Source: Bradyrhizobium paxllaeri
GTDB lineage: Bacteria; Pseudomonadota; Alphaproteobacteria; Rhizobiales; Xanthobacteraceae
Length of the DNA stretch: 64,000 nt
Assembly: GCF_001693515.2 (NCBI RefSeq)
Contig: NZ_CP042968.1
Span: 1,488,001-1,552,000 of the forward strand
Reading direction: 5' to 3'
The position numbers and the translations under genes were made by a program. Positions within the stretch are counted from its first letter, which is position 1, and each line of letters begins with the position of its first letter. Positions 1-8,132 of the stretch are shown here, piece after piece. A model generated the notes under the pieces. The model was not told where the DNA came from, made no database searches, and saw only the letters and a program-made list of their open reading frames with translations.

Positions 1-302
1 TCGGGGACATGCGCCAGCACCAGGGTCACGGCCTGACTCGGCTTAGCCAGTGCAAGCCAAACCTGCTTCATTGGCCATTGAGGTTGAAACTATAGAAGGT
101 CGGTTTTCAGGCCAAGTTTACGTTCGATGTGGGCCGGCGTGCGTATCGAGTGCAGCCCTTCTTGGAGTCAGGCTAACGACCGGGCCGCCCGTCACATAGT
201 CGGATTATTGGTGTCTCTGATGGCGTCGGCCAGTGATCACGCCGCTTCTCCTATAAAGCCCTGATGTTATGGAGCTCCGTACCACCTTTGTAATCATGAC
301 CA
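1..302. other. Left-edge stretch without a confident gene
   Basis: No convincing gene is visible between the left edge and the IS66 target duplication. On the minus strand a short open frame runs from an ATG at 69-71 off the left edge, but only about 23 codons are visible and it has no clear ribosome binding site, so it is left uncalled. The overlapping short frames further right are low-complexity and arginine-rich and look like chance. Confidence 0.4.
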
Positions 303-387
303 GTTCGGTCGTACGCATACGACGAAGACCGCCTGATTGACGCATGCGCGCGGGCGCGGCGGGCTCTATGATGGCGTTGCGTGAAGG

Positions 388-2052
388 TCAGGCGGCCTGC
401 TGACCGGCGGCTTGGCGCAGGAGTTTCCATTCCCAGGGCAGCAGTTCGTGCAGACGCGAAGCGGGAAGATCGGCGATACGGGCGAGGACGTCGGCGAGCC
501 AAGCCTTGGGATCGACGTCGTTGAGGCGACAGGTCGTGATCATCGTCAGCATGATGGCGGCACGGTTGGCGCCACGCTGGCTGCCGGCGAAGGTCCAGTT
601 GCGCCTTCCCAATGCGATGCCTCTCAATGCGCGCTCAGCACAATTGTTGGTCAAGCAGATCCTGCCATCGTCGAGGAAGCTGGCGAAGTCGTCCCAGCGC
701 CTGAGCATGTAGTTGATCGGCTTCAGGACATCGGAGGAGCGCGAGAGGGTTTCGCGCTCACGCAGCAACCAGGCGCGCATGTCATCGAGAAGCGGCTTGC
801 TGTTTTCCTGGCGCACGGCGCGCCGCTCGTCGGCGCCACGGCCGTTGATGGCGCGCTCGATCTCGAACAACGCATCGAGGCGCTTGACCGCCTCCAGCGC
901 GATCGGAGAGACCGGCTTGCCCTTCTTACCTTCCCGAGCATTTTTCTCGATGTCAGCCAGCTCGAAGAAGCCCCGCCGCGCATGGGCAAAGCAAAACGCC
1001 GGCGTCATCGGCAGCACTTTCCGCTGCGGGTCGAACAGCGGCTCGAAGCCGCTGTAACAGTCGCACTGCAGGATACCCGTGAAGGCGGCCAGATGCTTCT
1101 GGGGGTGCTCGCCTCGTCGGTCGCTCGAGGCGTAATAGACCGCCGCCGGCGGCGCAGGCCCGGCGAAGGGCCGGTCATCCCGCACATAAGTCCAGATCCG
1201 CCCGGTCGTGCACTTGCCCTTCGCCAGGATACGGATGGTGGTGTCATCGCCATGCAGGCGCTCGGCCGCGAGCACATGGCGTTCGATCAAGTGGAAGAGC
1301 GGCATGACGGCGAAGGTCCCGTGGCCGACCTGATCGGCCAGCGTCGACAACGGCAGGTCGATCCCTTCGGCCTTGAAGCGCGCACTCTGGCGGTTGAGCG
1401 GGATATGCATGCCGAACTTGTCGAACAGCATCGTCGCCAGCAATTGTGGGCCGATGAAGCCACGCGGCGTGGCATGAAACGGCGCCGGCGGCTGGCTGAT
1501 CTTCTCGCAATCGCGGCAGGTAAATTTCTCCCGTACCGTCTCGATCAGCTTGAAGCGCCGCGGGATCTCCTCCAGCGTCCCGGTCACATCCTCACCGATC
1601 TTCGCCAGCCGCGATCCACCGCAGCAGGCACAGGTCGTTGGAGCTTCAATGACGACGCGCTCGCGTTCGATGTCATCCGGCCATGGCTTGCGCACCGGCC
1701 GCTTGCGCATGAAGGGGCGGACGTTCTGCGTCTTCGCCGCGGCGGCCTGCGCGGCAAGCTCATCCTCGCTCGCCGTGGTGACGAGCTCTTCCAGCTCCAG
1801 CTCCAGCTGCTCGAGCAGCCGTGCCGTGCGTTCGGAGCGTTGCCCGTACAGTTCGCGTTTCAGCTTCTCGATCCGCAGCTCGAGATGCGCGATCAGCGCC
1901 TCGGTATCCGACAGTTGCGCCTGCGCATTCGCGGCTTGCGCCTGCCAGTTGGCAGCCACCGCCTCAGCTCGCAGCCGTGCCTCACGCTCGGCCTGCAGCG
2001 CCGCCAGGGCACTGACGAGGTCCGATGGAAGATCGTCCGGCTTCGATATCAT
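388..2052 (-). CDS. tnpC: IS66 transposase TnpC
   Basis: DDE-type transposase of 554 residues, the usual length for IS66 TnpC. The N-terminal 100 residues are a Glu/Ala/Gln-rich coiled coil. A zinc-ribbon follows, with CACC near residue 140 and a CRDC pair near 180. The IS66 core carries HGDDTT and CDCYSG acidic motifs and the terminal NNCAERALR motif that supplies the catalytic Glu. A C-terminal IS66 tail follows (NDVDPKAWLADVL). It catalyses cut and strand transfer of the element. It is the last gene of the tnpABC set, about 50 bp downstream of tnpB. No break is visible. Confidence 0.95.
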   Translation of the reverse strand: MISKPDDLPSDLVSALAALQAEREARLRAEAVAANWQAQAANAQAQLSDTEALIAHLELRIEKLKRELYGQRSERTARLLEQLELELEELVTTASEDELAAQAAAAKTQNVRPFMRKRPVRKPWPDDIERERVVIEAPTTCACCGGSRLAKIGEDVTGTLEEIPRRFKLIETVREKFTCRDCEKISQPPAPFHATPRGFIGPQLLATMLFDKFGMHIPLNRQSARFKAEGIDLPLSTLADQVGHGTFAVMPLFHLIERHVLAAERLHGDDTTIRILAKGKCTTGRIWTYVRDDRPFAGPAPPAAVYYASSDRRGEHPQKHLAAFTGILQCDCYSGFEPLFDPQRKVLPMTPAFCFAHARRGFFELADIEKNAREGKKGKPVSPIALEAVKRLDALFEIERAINGRGADERRAVRQENSKPLLDDMRAWLLRERETLSRSSDVLKPINYMLRRWDDFASFLDDGRICLTNNCAERALRGIALGRRNWTFAGSQRGANRAAIMLTMITTCRLNDVDPKAWLADVLARIADLPASRLHELLPWEWKLLRQAAGQQAA

Positions 2053-2099
2053 GAAGCCATTGAATCAGATCAAGCAGCAGATTCAAACCGTAAAAGCGG

Positions 2100-2447
2100 C
2101 TATCCGACCCGCGTCGGCCGATGGGTTTCTTGAGGGTTACGCCAATCGATCCCGGACAGCAGATAGCTCAACTGCGCCGGCGAGATCGTTACCGATTCTC
2201 CGGCAACCGATGGCCAGATGAACTTTCCTCTCTCGAGTCTTTTTGTGAACAAGCAGGCTCCCTGGCCATCGTGCCAGATCGCCTTCACAAGATCGCTGCG
2301 GCGACCGCGGAAGACGAACAGATGACCGCTGAGCGGGTCTTTGTGCAGCACCTCCTGCACTTGGAGTGCCAGCGACGGAAAGCCTCTGCGCATATCCGTG
2401 TAGCCTGTCGCGAGCCACACTCGCACATTCCCCGGTATCGCAATCAT
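2100..2447 (-). CDS. tnpB: IS66 accessory protein TnpB
   Basis: 115 residues starting MIAIPGNVRVWLATGYTDMR, the family signature; the core YTDMRRGFPSLALQVQEVL and the VFRGRRSDLVKAIWHDGQGACL block are typical of IS66 Orf2. The ATG at 2447 is preferred over an upstream in-frame start because it overlaps the tnpA stop by 4 bp (ATGA), implying translational coupling. TnpB is required for IS66 transposition in tested members, though its biochemical role is unclear. Confidence 0.93.
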   Translation of the reverse strand: MIAIPGNVRVWLATGYTDMRRGFPSLALQVQEVLHKDPLSGHLFVFRGRRSDLVKAIWHDGQGACLFTKRLERGKFIWPSVAGESVTISPAQLSYLLSGIDWRNPQETHRPTRVG

Positions 2448-2845
2448 CGGCGTCCAAGCACATCGAGGACCCGCGCCAACGCCTCCGAATCGACGTGCGC
2501 ATCCACCCGGATGCACCGTCGGTTGCCGAGATCGATCTCTATCAATCCAGTACGCGCGGCTGCCACGGAGCGAACTCGGCCATCAACCGTAGGCAAAAGC
2601 CTCGGAGTTTCCTCAGCCGATGCCGCTACGGCAGCGATCTGCACCGGCGTAAAAGATGGTACAACTTGTTCCGATGTCCGTGCTTGTCGACGCCAGGTAA
2701 ACACCAAGCTGGCCGCTACTCCGTTGCGACGCGCAACCTCAGTCACCTTCGCGCCCGGCGCCAATGTCTCCTCGACAATCCGTGCCTTGTCGTCCTGCGA
2801 CCAGCGCCGCCGCCGCTCCAGCCCACCCAAAACCTCGACCCGCAT
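2444..2845 (-). CDS. tnpA: IS66 accessory protein TnpA (HTH)
   Basis: 133 residues. The N-terminal half is a helix-turn-helix of the Tn3/IS3/IS66 OrfA type (RRRWSQDDKARIVEETL, then VARRNGVAASLVFTWRRQ), which is thought to bind the element ends. The C-terminal half is an IS66-specific extension ending DSEALARVLDVL. It is the first gene of the tnpABC set, starting about 87 bp inside the right inverted repeat, and its stop overlaps the tnpB start. Confidence 0.92.
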   Translation of the reverse strand: MRVEVLGGLERRRRWSQDDKARIVEETLAPGAKVTEVARRNGVAASLVFTWRRQARTSEQVVPSFTPVQIAAVAASAEETPRLLPTVDGRVRSVAAARTGLIEIDLGNRRCIRVDAHVDSEALARVLDVLGRR

Positions 2846-2996
2846 CGCCTGATGACCTTAAAGCTAGACTTAAGGCCACACGCTTCGCGAATTGCCACCC
2901 GTCACGCAAGACGGCCCCCGTCGGATGCGTACGTTCGGTCCGAACCCGCGGCCCTTGAACGAATTCAGATCCATCGTTCCGATACGGGAGAACACG

Positions 2997-3397
2997 GTGT
3001 CAGAGTTGGACGAGAAAATCCTTGAGCAGGCGCTGACGCTCTCATCTGCGTCGACCGCAAAGGAGTGATCATTCGCTGGAACCGCGCCTGCATCGCGCTG
3101 TTTGGCTTTGCTGCAGAGGAGGCGCTGGGACAAAGTCTCGATCTGATCATCCCCGGTCATCTTCGAGCCGCACACTGGAATGGCTTCGATGCAGCAATGA
3201 CAAAGAGTACTCTAAAGCTTCAAGGTCGGCCGACTCTGACCCGAGCATTGCACAAGAGCGGGCGCAGACTTTACGTCGAGATGACGTTTGCAATCGTTAA
3301 AGGAGATGACGGAGGCGAAGCGCTTGGTTCCATCGCTATGGCACGCGACGTGACGGAACGCGTCGAGCGCGAGTGCGCTACGAGCCGGTCGTTCTGA
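2997..3397 (+). pseudogene. PAS-domain protein, frameshifted near its start
   Basis: The N-terminus of a small PAS sensor, (V)SELDEKILEQA, reads from a GTG at 2997 with GGGAG just upstream, but its frame stops at 3066. The PAS core continues in another frame from about 3030: DALICVDRKGVIIRWNRAC, then a typical LGQSLDLIIPGHLR segment, ending TERVERECATSRSF. Joining the frames restores a PAS protein but leaves the linker shorter than expected, so a small out-of-frame deletion near 3030-3040 is likely. Only the portion from GTG 3065 is open as a gene. It starts about 55 bp from the IS66 right flank. PAS domains bind haem, flavin or small ligands; no output domain is present. Confidence 0.65.
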
Positions 3398-3470
3398 GGC
3401 AGTTTGCGGCATAATCGAACGGGCACTGCTGCCAGCGAAAGGAGTGCCGTGATTAGACCTCGCGTCGTGT

Positions 3471-3489
3471 AATGTCGCTAGGCGACATT
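3471..3489. promoter_or_regulatory. Perfect palindrome upstream of the PRC-barrel gene
   Basis: AATGTCGC-TAG-GCGACATT, with perfect 8-bp arms. It lies 26 bp upstream of the putative -35 of the PRC-barrel gene and 74 bp downstream of the PAS gene stop. It is not followed by a T-run, so an operator is more likely than a terminator. The cognate regulator is unknown. Confidence 0.4.
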
Positions 3490-3514
3490 GCGGCAGGACT
3501 TTTTCCGTACCGTC

Positions 3515-3540
3515 GGAACGAGCGCGTACCGGTCGAGTTT
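3515..3540 (+). promoter_or_regulatory. Putative EcfG general-stress promoter
   Basis: GGAAC at 3515-3519 and GTT at 3537-3539 are separated by 17 bp. The alphaproteobacterial EcfG consensus is GGAAC-N16/17-cGTT; the base before GTT is A here instead of C. The site is about 40 bp upstream of the PRC-barrel start and suits a stress-inducible gene. Confidence 0.45.
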
Positions 3541-3578
3541 AGCCAAGGAAACCCCCACCTTGTTTAAGGAGGCTAACC

Positions 3579-3959
3579 ATGGCCCGTGCGACAGCCCATC
3601 CCGATCATCAATGTGTCTCTAGCGAAGACATTCAGGGAACCGAGGTCTATGGGGCAGGCGGAAAGAATATTGGCGAGATTGACCACCTCATTATCGACAA
3701 GGTGTCGGGTCGCGTCGCATATGCGGTCATGAGCTTTGGCGGATTCGTCGGGTTGGGCCACAGCCATTATCCCATCCCTTGGGGCGCTCTGACATATGAT
3801 CCGTCGCTTGGCGGTTTTCGAACCAGTATTACCGAGCAACAGCTGAAGGATGCGCCTGAGTTCAGCGATGACTCCTGGCAGGATCGAGATTGGGAAACAC
3901 GTACCCACCGGTATTACGGGACGCCTATGTACTGGGAAGCGCGCACCGGCGGCATGTGA
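3579..3959 (+). CDS. PRC-barrel domain protein
   Basis: 126 residues with a single PRC-barrel fold: the segment EDIQGTEVYGAGGKNIGEIDHLIID leads into VSGRVAYAVMSFGGFVGLGHSHYPIPW. The tail is acidic and aromatic (DSWQDRDWETRTHRYYGTPMYW). PRC-barrel proteins act in RNA processing or photosynthetic complex assembly. Stand-alone short forms in rhizobia are often stress-induced and have no proven biochemical role. A strong Shine-Dalgarno (AAGGAGG) sits 8 bp before ATG 3579, and a possible EcfG promoter lies upstream. No partner gene is adjacent. Confidence 0.85.
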   Translation: MARATAHPDHQCVSSEDIQGTEVYGAGGKNIGEIDHLIIDKVSGRVAYAVMSFGGFVGLGHSHYPIPWGALTYDPSLGGFRTSITEQQLKDAPEFSDDSWQDRDWETRTHRYYGTPMYWEARTGGM

Positions 3960-4410
3960 CGCCAAGCACCCATGCGTTGCTCTCGGCTTTAGTACTCGTC
4001 AATGACGGATCCGTCGCGGGTCCTGAAAGCCGCGTCCAAACAGTGTTCACTCCGAACAGTTGTGAACGGAGATAAGCGACTCGGCGCTGTCGGCGGTGGC
4101 CGTTCGCGCGAGGTGCACTCACCTGCGCAGCGCGACGGATTGTCATGTAGCGCGAATGAATGGTTGCCGGCGAGAGCGATGTAGATGTTCCATCCTTGGA
4201 CGGCTTCAGGCTGACGGTTATCGACCGCTCATGACTTTTGACGACCGGGATCAGGTAGTACAAATGTGGCGTGCAAGGGGCGTTCCATGTGCAAGTTGCG
4301 GAGGGAAATTTCTAATCGAGATTGAAAAGACGTGGACTAATAAATCTTTACCACTTTGATCAAGCAGACGTAGATATTGTTGCCACGTGAGAAGAAACGG
4401 TCGACGGCGA
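3960..4410. other. Intergenic stretch, mostly empty
   Basis: Between the PRC-barrel stop and the convergent hydrolase there is no gene with family resemblance. The only item worth naming is a 42-codon frame at 4231-4359, listed separately. Base composition is noticeably less GC-rich near 4300-4380. Confidence 0.4.
4231..4359 (+). CDS. Possible 42-residue CxxC microprotein
   Basis: Starts MTFDDRDQVVQMWRARGVPC and contains one CASCGG (CxxC) pair, then KFLIEIEKTW. The composition looks like a folded protein: acidic start, amphipathic helix, Cys pair and beta-like LIEIE. There is no strong ribosome binding site, and an in-frame ATG lies further upstream at 4096. It is not recognised as a known family. 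A single CxxC could bind a metal with a partner subunit. It may be chance. Confidence 0.25.
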   Translation: MTFDDRDQVVQMWRARGVPCASCGGKFLIEIEKTWTNKSLPL

Positions 4411-5409
4411 TTAGAGGTGCGCCCGCATCCAATCAATCACGTTCGGCCATACCTTCTCGTGGGCCCGCCGACCCACAATTGGTCCCACGTGCTGAAGCGC
4501 AACTCCAATTTCCGGCTCATATGAGAAAACTGAAGGCGCCTTCAAGCATCCCAGTGCGGATGAGGATGGGACCACGCGGCTTGTATGATCGACGATCGCT
4601 GCAACGTTACCGAGTAAATCGCACTGGGCAGACCGCCCGAGAAGATGGAGTTCGTTCCGCGCGAACCGATCTTCACGGTAGAGCAGCTGAAGTACATCTT
4701 GAATTAGCTGGGCATTTGGGGCGAACTCGTCGAGGCTCCAGCGAAAAACGGCAAGGTGGATTGCCAGCGCTTCTTGATCCGCCAGGCATGCGCAGGCGTC
4801 GCCATAACGGTCGAATGCAAACTCCTTTGGATCTGCAGCAATGCTAGCCAAATTGAGAAGAGTTCCCGGGATTGTATCGAGCGGCAATACTGGCGAAGCA
4901 AACACAATGGGTCTCAGCGCTCCTGTCTGCTCCCCAAACTTCAGTGGAGATTCAATGAGCACTACTTTCCTGATCTGCTGCGCCTCCAGAGCCGCTGTGA
5001 TCGCAGCAAGAGTTCCGCCGAGAGAGTGTCCGACCAGGATGGGTGGGGCGCCATGCTTGGTCGCTATCATCTCAGTCGCAAGACAAAGCGAGCTTATACA
5101 GGCTTCGAGACCCCATTTGGCATCCTGTTCCTCCGGCCATTCGTACAAGTAAACTGCGAATCCGGCAGAGCGGAGACGCTGTACCACACTAACCTGAGGC
5201 AACAGATCGAAAATGTATGCACGCTTGATCGGTGCTGGCACAATCAAGACTGGTGACTTGGTTTCCGCAATTTGTCCGTAGCGCCGTAATCGATAGGCCG
5301 AACTCTCGATGCGGTCCCATGCAGTTTCATGCGGGCCGTGACCTGCATTTTCCAGGAGGTCACCCACCATTTTTCTAGCGAGATCCACAACAGAAAAGTA
5401 CGGAAGCAT
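4411..5409 (-). CDS. PhaC-like alpha/beta hydrolase
   Basis: 332 residues of alpha/beta hydrolase fold, related to polyhydroxyalkanoate synthases: SPVLIVPAPIKRAYIFDLLP (oxyanion strand region), then FAVYLYEWPEEQDAKWGLE, typical of PhaC/PhaE relatives. The nucleophile elbow is GHSLGG near residue 126, with Ser where true PHA synthases carry Cys. That argues for a hydrolase or depolymerase over a polymerase. Candidate acid and His lie in the C-terminal third (EPEIGVALQHVGPIVGRRAHEKVWP). ATG 5409 is preceded at some distance by GAGAGGAG. It is monocistronic. Confidence 0.7.
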   Translation of the reverse strand: MLPYFSVVDLARKMVGDLLENAGHGPHETAWDRIESSAYRLRRYGQIAETKSPVLIVPAPIKRAYIFDLLPQVSVVQRLRSAGFAVYLYEWPEEQDAKWGLEACISSLCLATEMIATKHGAPPILVGHSLGGTLAAITAALEAQQIRKVVLIESPLKFGEQTGALRPIVFASPVLPLDTIPGTLLNLASIAADPKEFAFDRYGDACACLADQEALAIHLAVFRWSLDEFAPNAQLIQDVLQLLYREDRFARNELHLLGRSAQCDLLGNVAAIVDHTSRVVPSSSALGCLKAPSVFSYEPEIGVALQHVGPIVGRRAHEKVWPNVIDWMRAHL

Positions 5410-5895
5410 GGAGCCGCGTACTCCTCTCGCCCCGCCGCGAACCGATCGAGCATCGAAGCAGGTCGTTCAGATCTTTCAATCAACTAGACACGACCCTGAC
5501 CAATGCTTCCGCAGCAAGGCCTGCTCACGATGTTCCGGCATGGACCATGTCCACCCCTACCTAAAGTCCGGCGATTGTCACCAAACGCGCTGTATTCAGT
5601 CGGCACGCGTATAGATTACAAAATAGAAGACGGCGATAGCTCCGAAGATCGCCAACACCGCCAGTGCAACAAGAAGTCCATTTGCGAGCTCGTTCATGGT
5701 ACGACAATGTGCCCAACGGTTTGAAGTTGCATACGGAGCTTGTTTCGAGCGACGGCTTGTTCCGGATGCTATGACAGGTAAGCTGCGAGTCGGGCTTGGA
5801 TTGCCATACTCGCGAACGGGCGATCCAAGATGATTGGTTCGGGCGAACAGGTCAGCCAGGTACGCCAGAAGTGAAACCCGTTTCGGCCGGCACGA
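5410..5895. other. Intergenic stretch holding one tiny membrane gene
   Basis: Apart from the 33-residue membrane peptide at 5596-5697, listed separately, no gene, palindrome or RNA-like structure stands out. Confidence 0.4.
5596..5697 (-). CDS. 33-residue single-pass membrane peptide
   Basis: The peptide begins MNELANGLLVALAVLAIFGA and continues IAVFYFVIYTRAD. It has a short polar head, one long hydrophobic helix from about residue 7 to 29, and a polar TRAD tail, the pattern of a genuine small membrane protein. No clear ribosome binding site is visible upstream of ATG 5697. It lies alone between the hydrolase and the thiamine-diphosphate enzyme, both also on the minus strand. Function unknown. 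Confidence 0.5.
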   Translation of the reverse strand: MNELANGLLVALAVLAIFGAIAVFYFVIYTRAD

Positions 5896-7656
5896 TTATG
5901 CCTTTGCGTCCATCATCGATTTGACCGGCTCGCTCGCAATGCTGCGTTCGATCTGTTCGCGGCCAGGCGTTTCCGGTAGCGCCTGCTTGAAGTTCTTCCT
6001 GTAGTCCTCAGGCATCTTAGGCGGCGTCATTGGCTCGGATGCATCGACAACCGCCTCGATGACGACGGGCCCTTCCGTGGCGAAGGCCTGATCCAGAACG
6101 CGCTCGACGTCTGATGCCTTGGCGATAGTGAAGCCCCGTCCACCCATGGCTTCGGCGGCCTTGGCAAAGTCGATCGGCTGCAATTCGCACCCGAACTGGG
6201 GATTGCCAAGGAACATCATTTGCTCCCAGGCGATCTGGTTCAGCATGTTGTTCTTGATCACCAGCACCTTCAGTGGAATTCGATACCGAACTGCGGTCGA
6301 AAATTCGCCGAGCTGCATGGCAAAACCGCCATCGCCGATGACGGCAAAGACCGGCCGGCCTGGAAAGGCGATGCCGGCGGCAATTGCATATGGCAAACCG
6401 CAGGCCATCGAGGCGAGGCTGCCGGACACAGCGAATGCCTGGCCCGCCTGAAGATCGATGTGCCGGGCGGCGAGTTCAGTGTTCTGGCCGGAGTCAGACG
6501 CAAGCAGGGCATTGGCCGGCAAACGGCGGCCGAAGGCGCGGGCGACGACCTGCGGCTTCAGCGGCCGATCGTCCTTTGTTTCGGAGAGCGCCATCAGGTC
6601 GCGCCAACGCTTCATGCCGGCCTGAGCCCGCTGCAGAAACGACCGATCGTCCTTGCGCCCTAGCCGCGAGTTGAGCAGGCGCAGCGTCTCCGCACAGTCA
6701 CCGACGAGGCCCGACTCGACCGGATAGCGCAAGCCTATGCGCCGGCCATCGCGATCGATCTGAATTCCGCGAGCCTGGCCGGGCTTCGGATAGTACTCGA
6801 CGTAAGGGAACGTTGACCCGACAATAAGCAATGCGTCGCAGCTTTCCATCAGCTCTTGCGAGGGCAGCGTACCCAGTATGCCGATTCCGCCGGTCGTCAG
6901 CGGATGATCGTCAGGCAGGACTGCCTTGCCCAGCAGCGCCTTGGCTACAGGAGCCCCAAGCAGGTCCGCAGCACGCTCGAGTTCTTCGCGGGCCTCTATC
7001 GCACCGCGGCCGGCAAGTATTGCTACACGGCTGGCTCGATTGAGAATTTCCGCCGCGGCATCGAGTTCGCGCTCGGTCGGAAGCCTGCGGCCCTCAAACC
7101 AGCGATTGGGAACATGGCGCGGCCGGTTGCGCTTCGAGCGCTTTGTGGCGTCGAGGGTCTGCTCCTGCACGTCATTGGCGATGGAAAGGTGCGCGACGCC
7201 CCGCGTCGAAAGGGCCGACCGGCAGGCGAGGCTGGCGACATTCTCCATATGCGCAGCGTCGGTGACCTGAGCGTTGAGCACAGCCACATCGTTGAAGACG
7301 CGTGTGAGATCGACATCTTGCTGGGTAAAGGTTTCGATCAGGTCATGAAACTGCTGCCCGGTAATGGCTAGCACCGGTGCCTGATCGAGCTTGGCATCAT
7401 AAAGACCCGTGAGCAGATGCGTGCCGCCCGGTCCCGATGTCGCAAGGCAGACGCCTAGTCGACCAGTCCATTTCGCATAGGCCGTCGCCATAAAGGCCGC
7501 GGACTCCTCATGGCGAACCTGCACGAACCTGATCTTGTCCTGGCGTGTGCGCAGCGACTCCATGATGCCATTGATGCCGTCGCCAGGCAGGCCGAAGATG
7601 ACCTGAACGTCCCAGGCGATCAGCGTGTCGATCAGAATGTCGGCCGTGGTAGGCAT
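5896..7656 (-). CDS. Thiamine-diphosphate enzyme of the pyruvate oxidase/acetolactate synthase family
   Basis: 586 residues with the three-domain ThDP layout. The N-terminal Pyr domain (VIFGLPGDGINGIMESL) has the activating Glu in VRHEESAAFMA near residue 50. The central domain (VAILAGRGAIEAREELERAADLL) is followed by the C-terminal PP domain with the metal-binding GDGGFAMQLGEF...NN motif. PoxB-like enzymes decarboxylate pyruvate with electrons passed to quinone or O2; acetolactate synthase is the alternative and the substrate cannot be read from sequence. ATG 7656 (MPTTADILIDTL) is chosen over one 27 codons upstream because GAGG lies 7 bp before it and it matches the family N-terminus. No acetolactate synthase small subunit is adjacent. 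Confidence 0.82.
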   Translation of the reverse strand: MPTTADILIDTLIAWDVQVIFGLPGDGINGIMESLRTRQDKIRFVQVRHEESAAFMATAYAKWTGRLGVCLATSGPGGTHLLTGLYDAKLDQAPVLAITGQQFHDLIETFTQQDVDLTRVFNDVAVLNAQVTDAAHMENVASLACRSALSTRGVAHLSIANDVQEQTLDATKRSKRNRPRHVPNRWFEGRRLPTERELDAAAEILNRASRVAILAGRGAIEAREELERAADLLGAPVAKALLGKAVLPDDHPLTTGGIGILGTLPSQELMESCDALLIVGSTFPYVEYYPKPGQARGIQIDRDGRRIGLRYPVESGLVGDCAETLRLLNSRLGRKDDRSFLQRAQAGMKRWRDLMALSETKDDRPLKPQVVARAFGRRLPANALLASDSGQNTELAARHIDLQAGQAFAVSGSLASMACGLPYAIAAGIAFPGRPVFAVIGDGGFAMQLGEFSTAVRYRIPLKVLVIKNNMLNQIAWEQMMFLGNPQFGCELQPIDFAKAAEAMGGRGFTIAKASDVERVLDQAFATEGPVVIEAVVDASEPMTPPKMPEDYRKNFKQALPETPGREQIERSIASEPVKSMMDAKA

Positions 7657-7918
7657 GCGAACCTCAGTACAAAAGATGCTACAACTCGGGTAATGCCGGG
7701 CGGCCAGCGCCTCCGCGAATCTCGGACCAATACCCACCCAGCGTGATCATTCCTCCCGCAGCTATGGCGGTACACGGCACCGATCCCGTCGGTAGCCTTC
7801 AACACCACCAACCATGCGAAGTTTGATCACTCCAGCGAAGATTGGCCGATTTTCATGGTCGCTACCTTCTTGAGCCAGACAAGAGACAAAGTGGCCGTAA
7901 GTGCCCGCGCGCTATTTT

Positions 7919-8128
7919 CTACCGCTTTTCGTGCACCGTGCTTTGATATTGATCGCTCTGGATCCTTTTGCCATCCTGGCCACGCGTTTCAGAACGACTG
8001 GCCTTGTCTCGATTTGACAATACGTCGTTTTCGCCAAGCTTTTCTTCTGGAAAATCGGTCATTGCTCCGGTCCCCGCGCCCTTGCTCCGCGCGGTGGGCC
8101 CGACACCCTTTCTGCCTTCTTTGGTCAT
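7919..8128 (-). CDS. Small hydrophilic protein, probable stress gene
   Basis: 69 residues, highly polar, rich in Gly, Lys, Asp and Arg, with no hydrophobic core (MTKEGRKGVGPTARSKGAGT, then FPEEKLGENDVLSNRDKASR). It looks intrinsically disordered. It starts 4 bp after the stop of the upstream small gene, so the two are almost certainly co-transcribed. It resembles uncharacterised small proteins of rhizobia that accompany general-stress genes; that association is from memory of the family and not provable here. Confidence 0.6.
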   Translation of the reverse strand: MTKEGRKGVGPTARSKGAGTGAMTDFPEEKLGENDVLSNRDKASRSETRGQDGKRIQSDQYQSTVHEKR

Positions 8129-8132
8129 CTGA

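Larger units (their letters stand above)
311..2932 (-). mobile_element. Complete IS66-family insertion sequence
   Basis: About 2.6 kb. The outer ends are imperfect inverted repeats: the left end starts GTACGCATACGACGAAGACC at 311, and the reverse complement of the right end starts GTACGCATCCGACGGGGGCC at 2932. Similarity continues about 15 bp further in. Immediately outside lie identical 8-bp copies, GTTCGGTC at 303-310 and at 2933-2940, the target duplication size known for IS66. Inside are the three IS66 genes tnpA, tnpB and tnpC in order, all intact and on the minus strand. Intact genes, matching ends and a perfect duplication suggest a recent and possibly still mobile copy. Confidence 0.93.

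Noticed and set aside
412..2133. Long plus-strand open frame opposite tnpC
   Set aside because: It lies antisense to an intact IS66 transposase and has no family resemblance; GC-rich codon bias on the other strand keeps it open.
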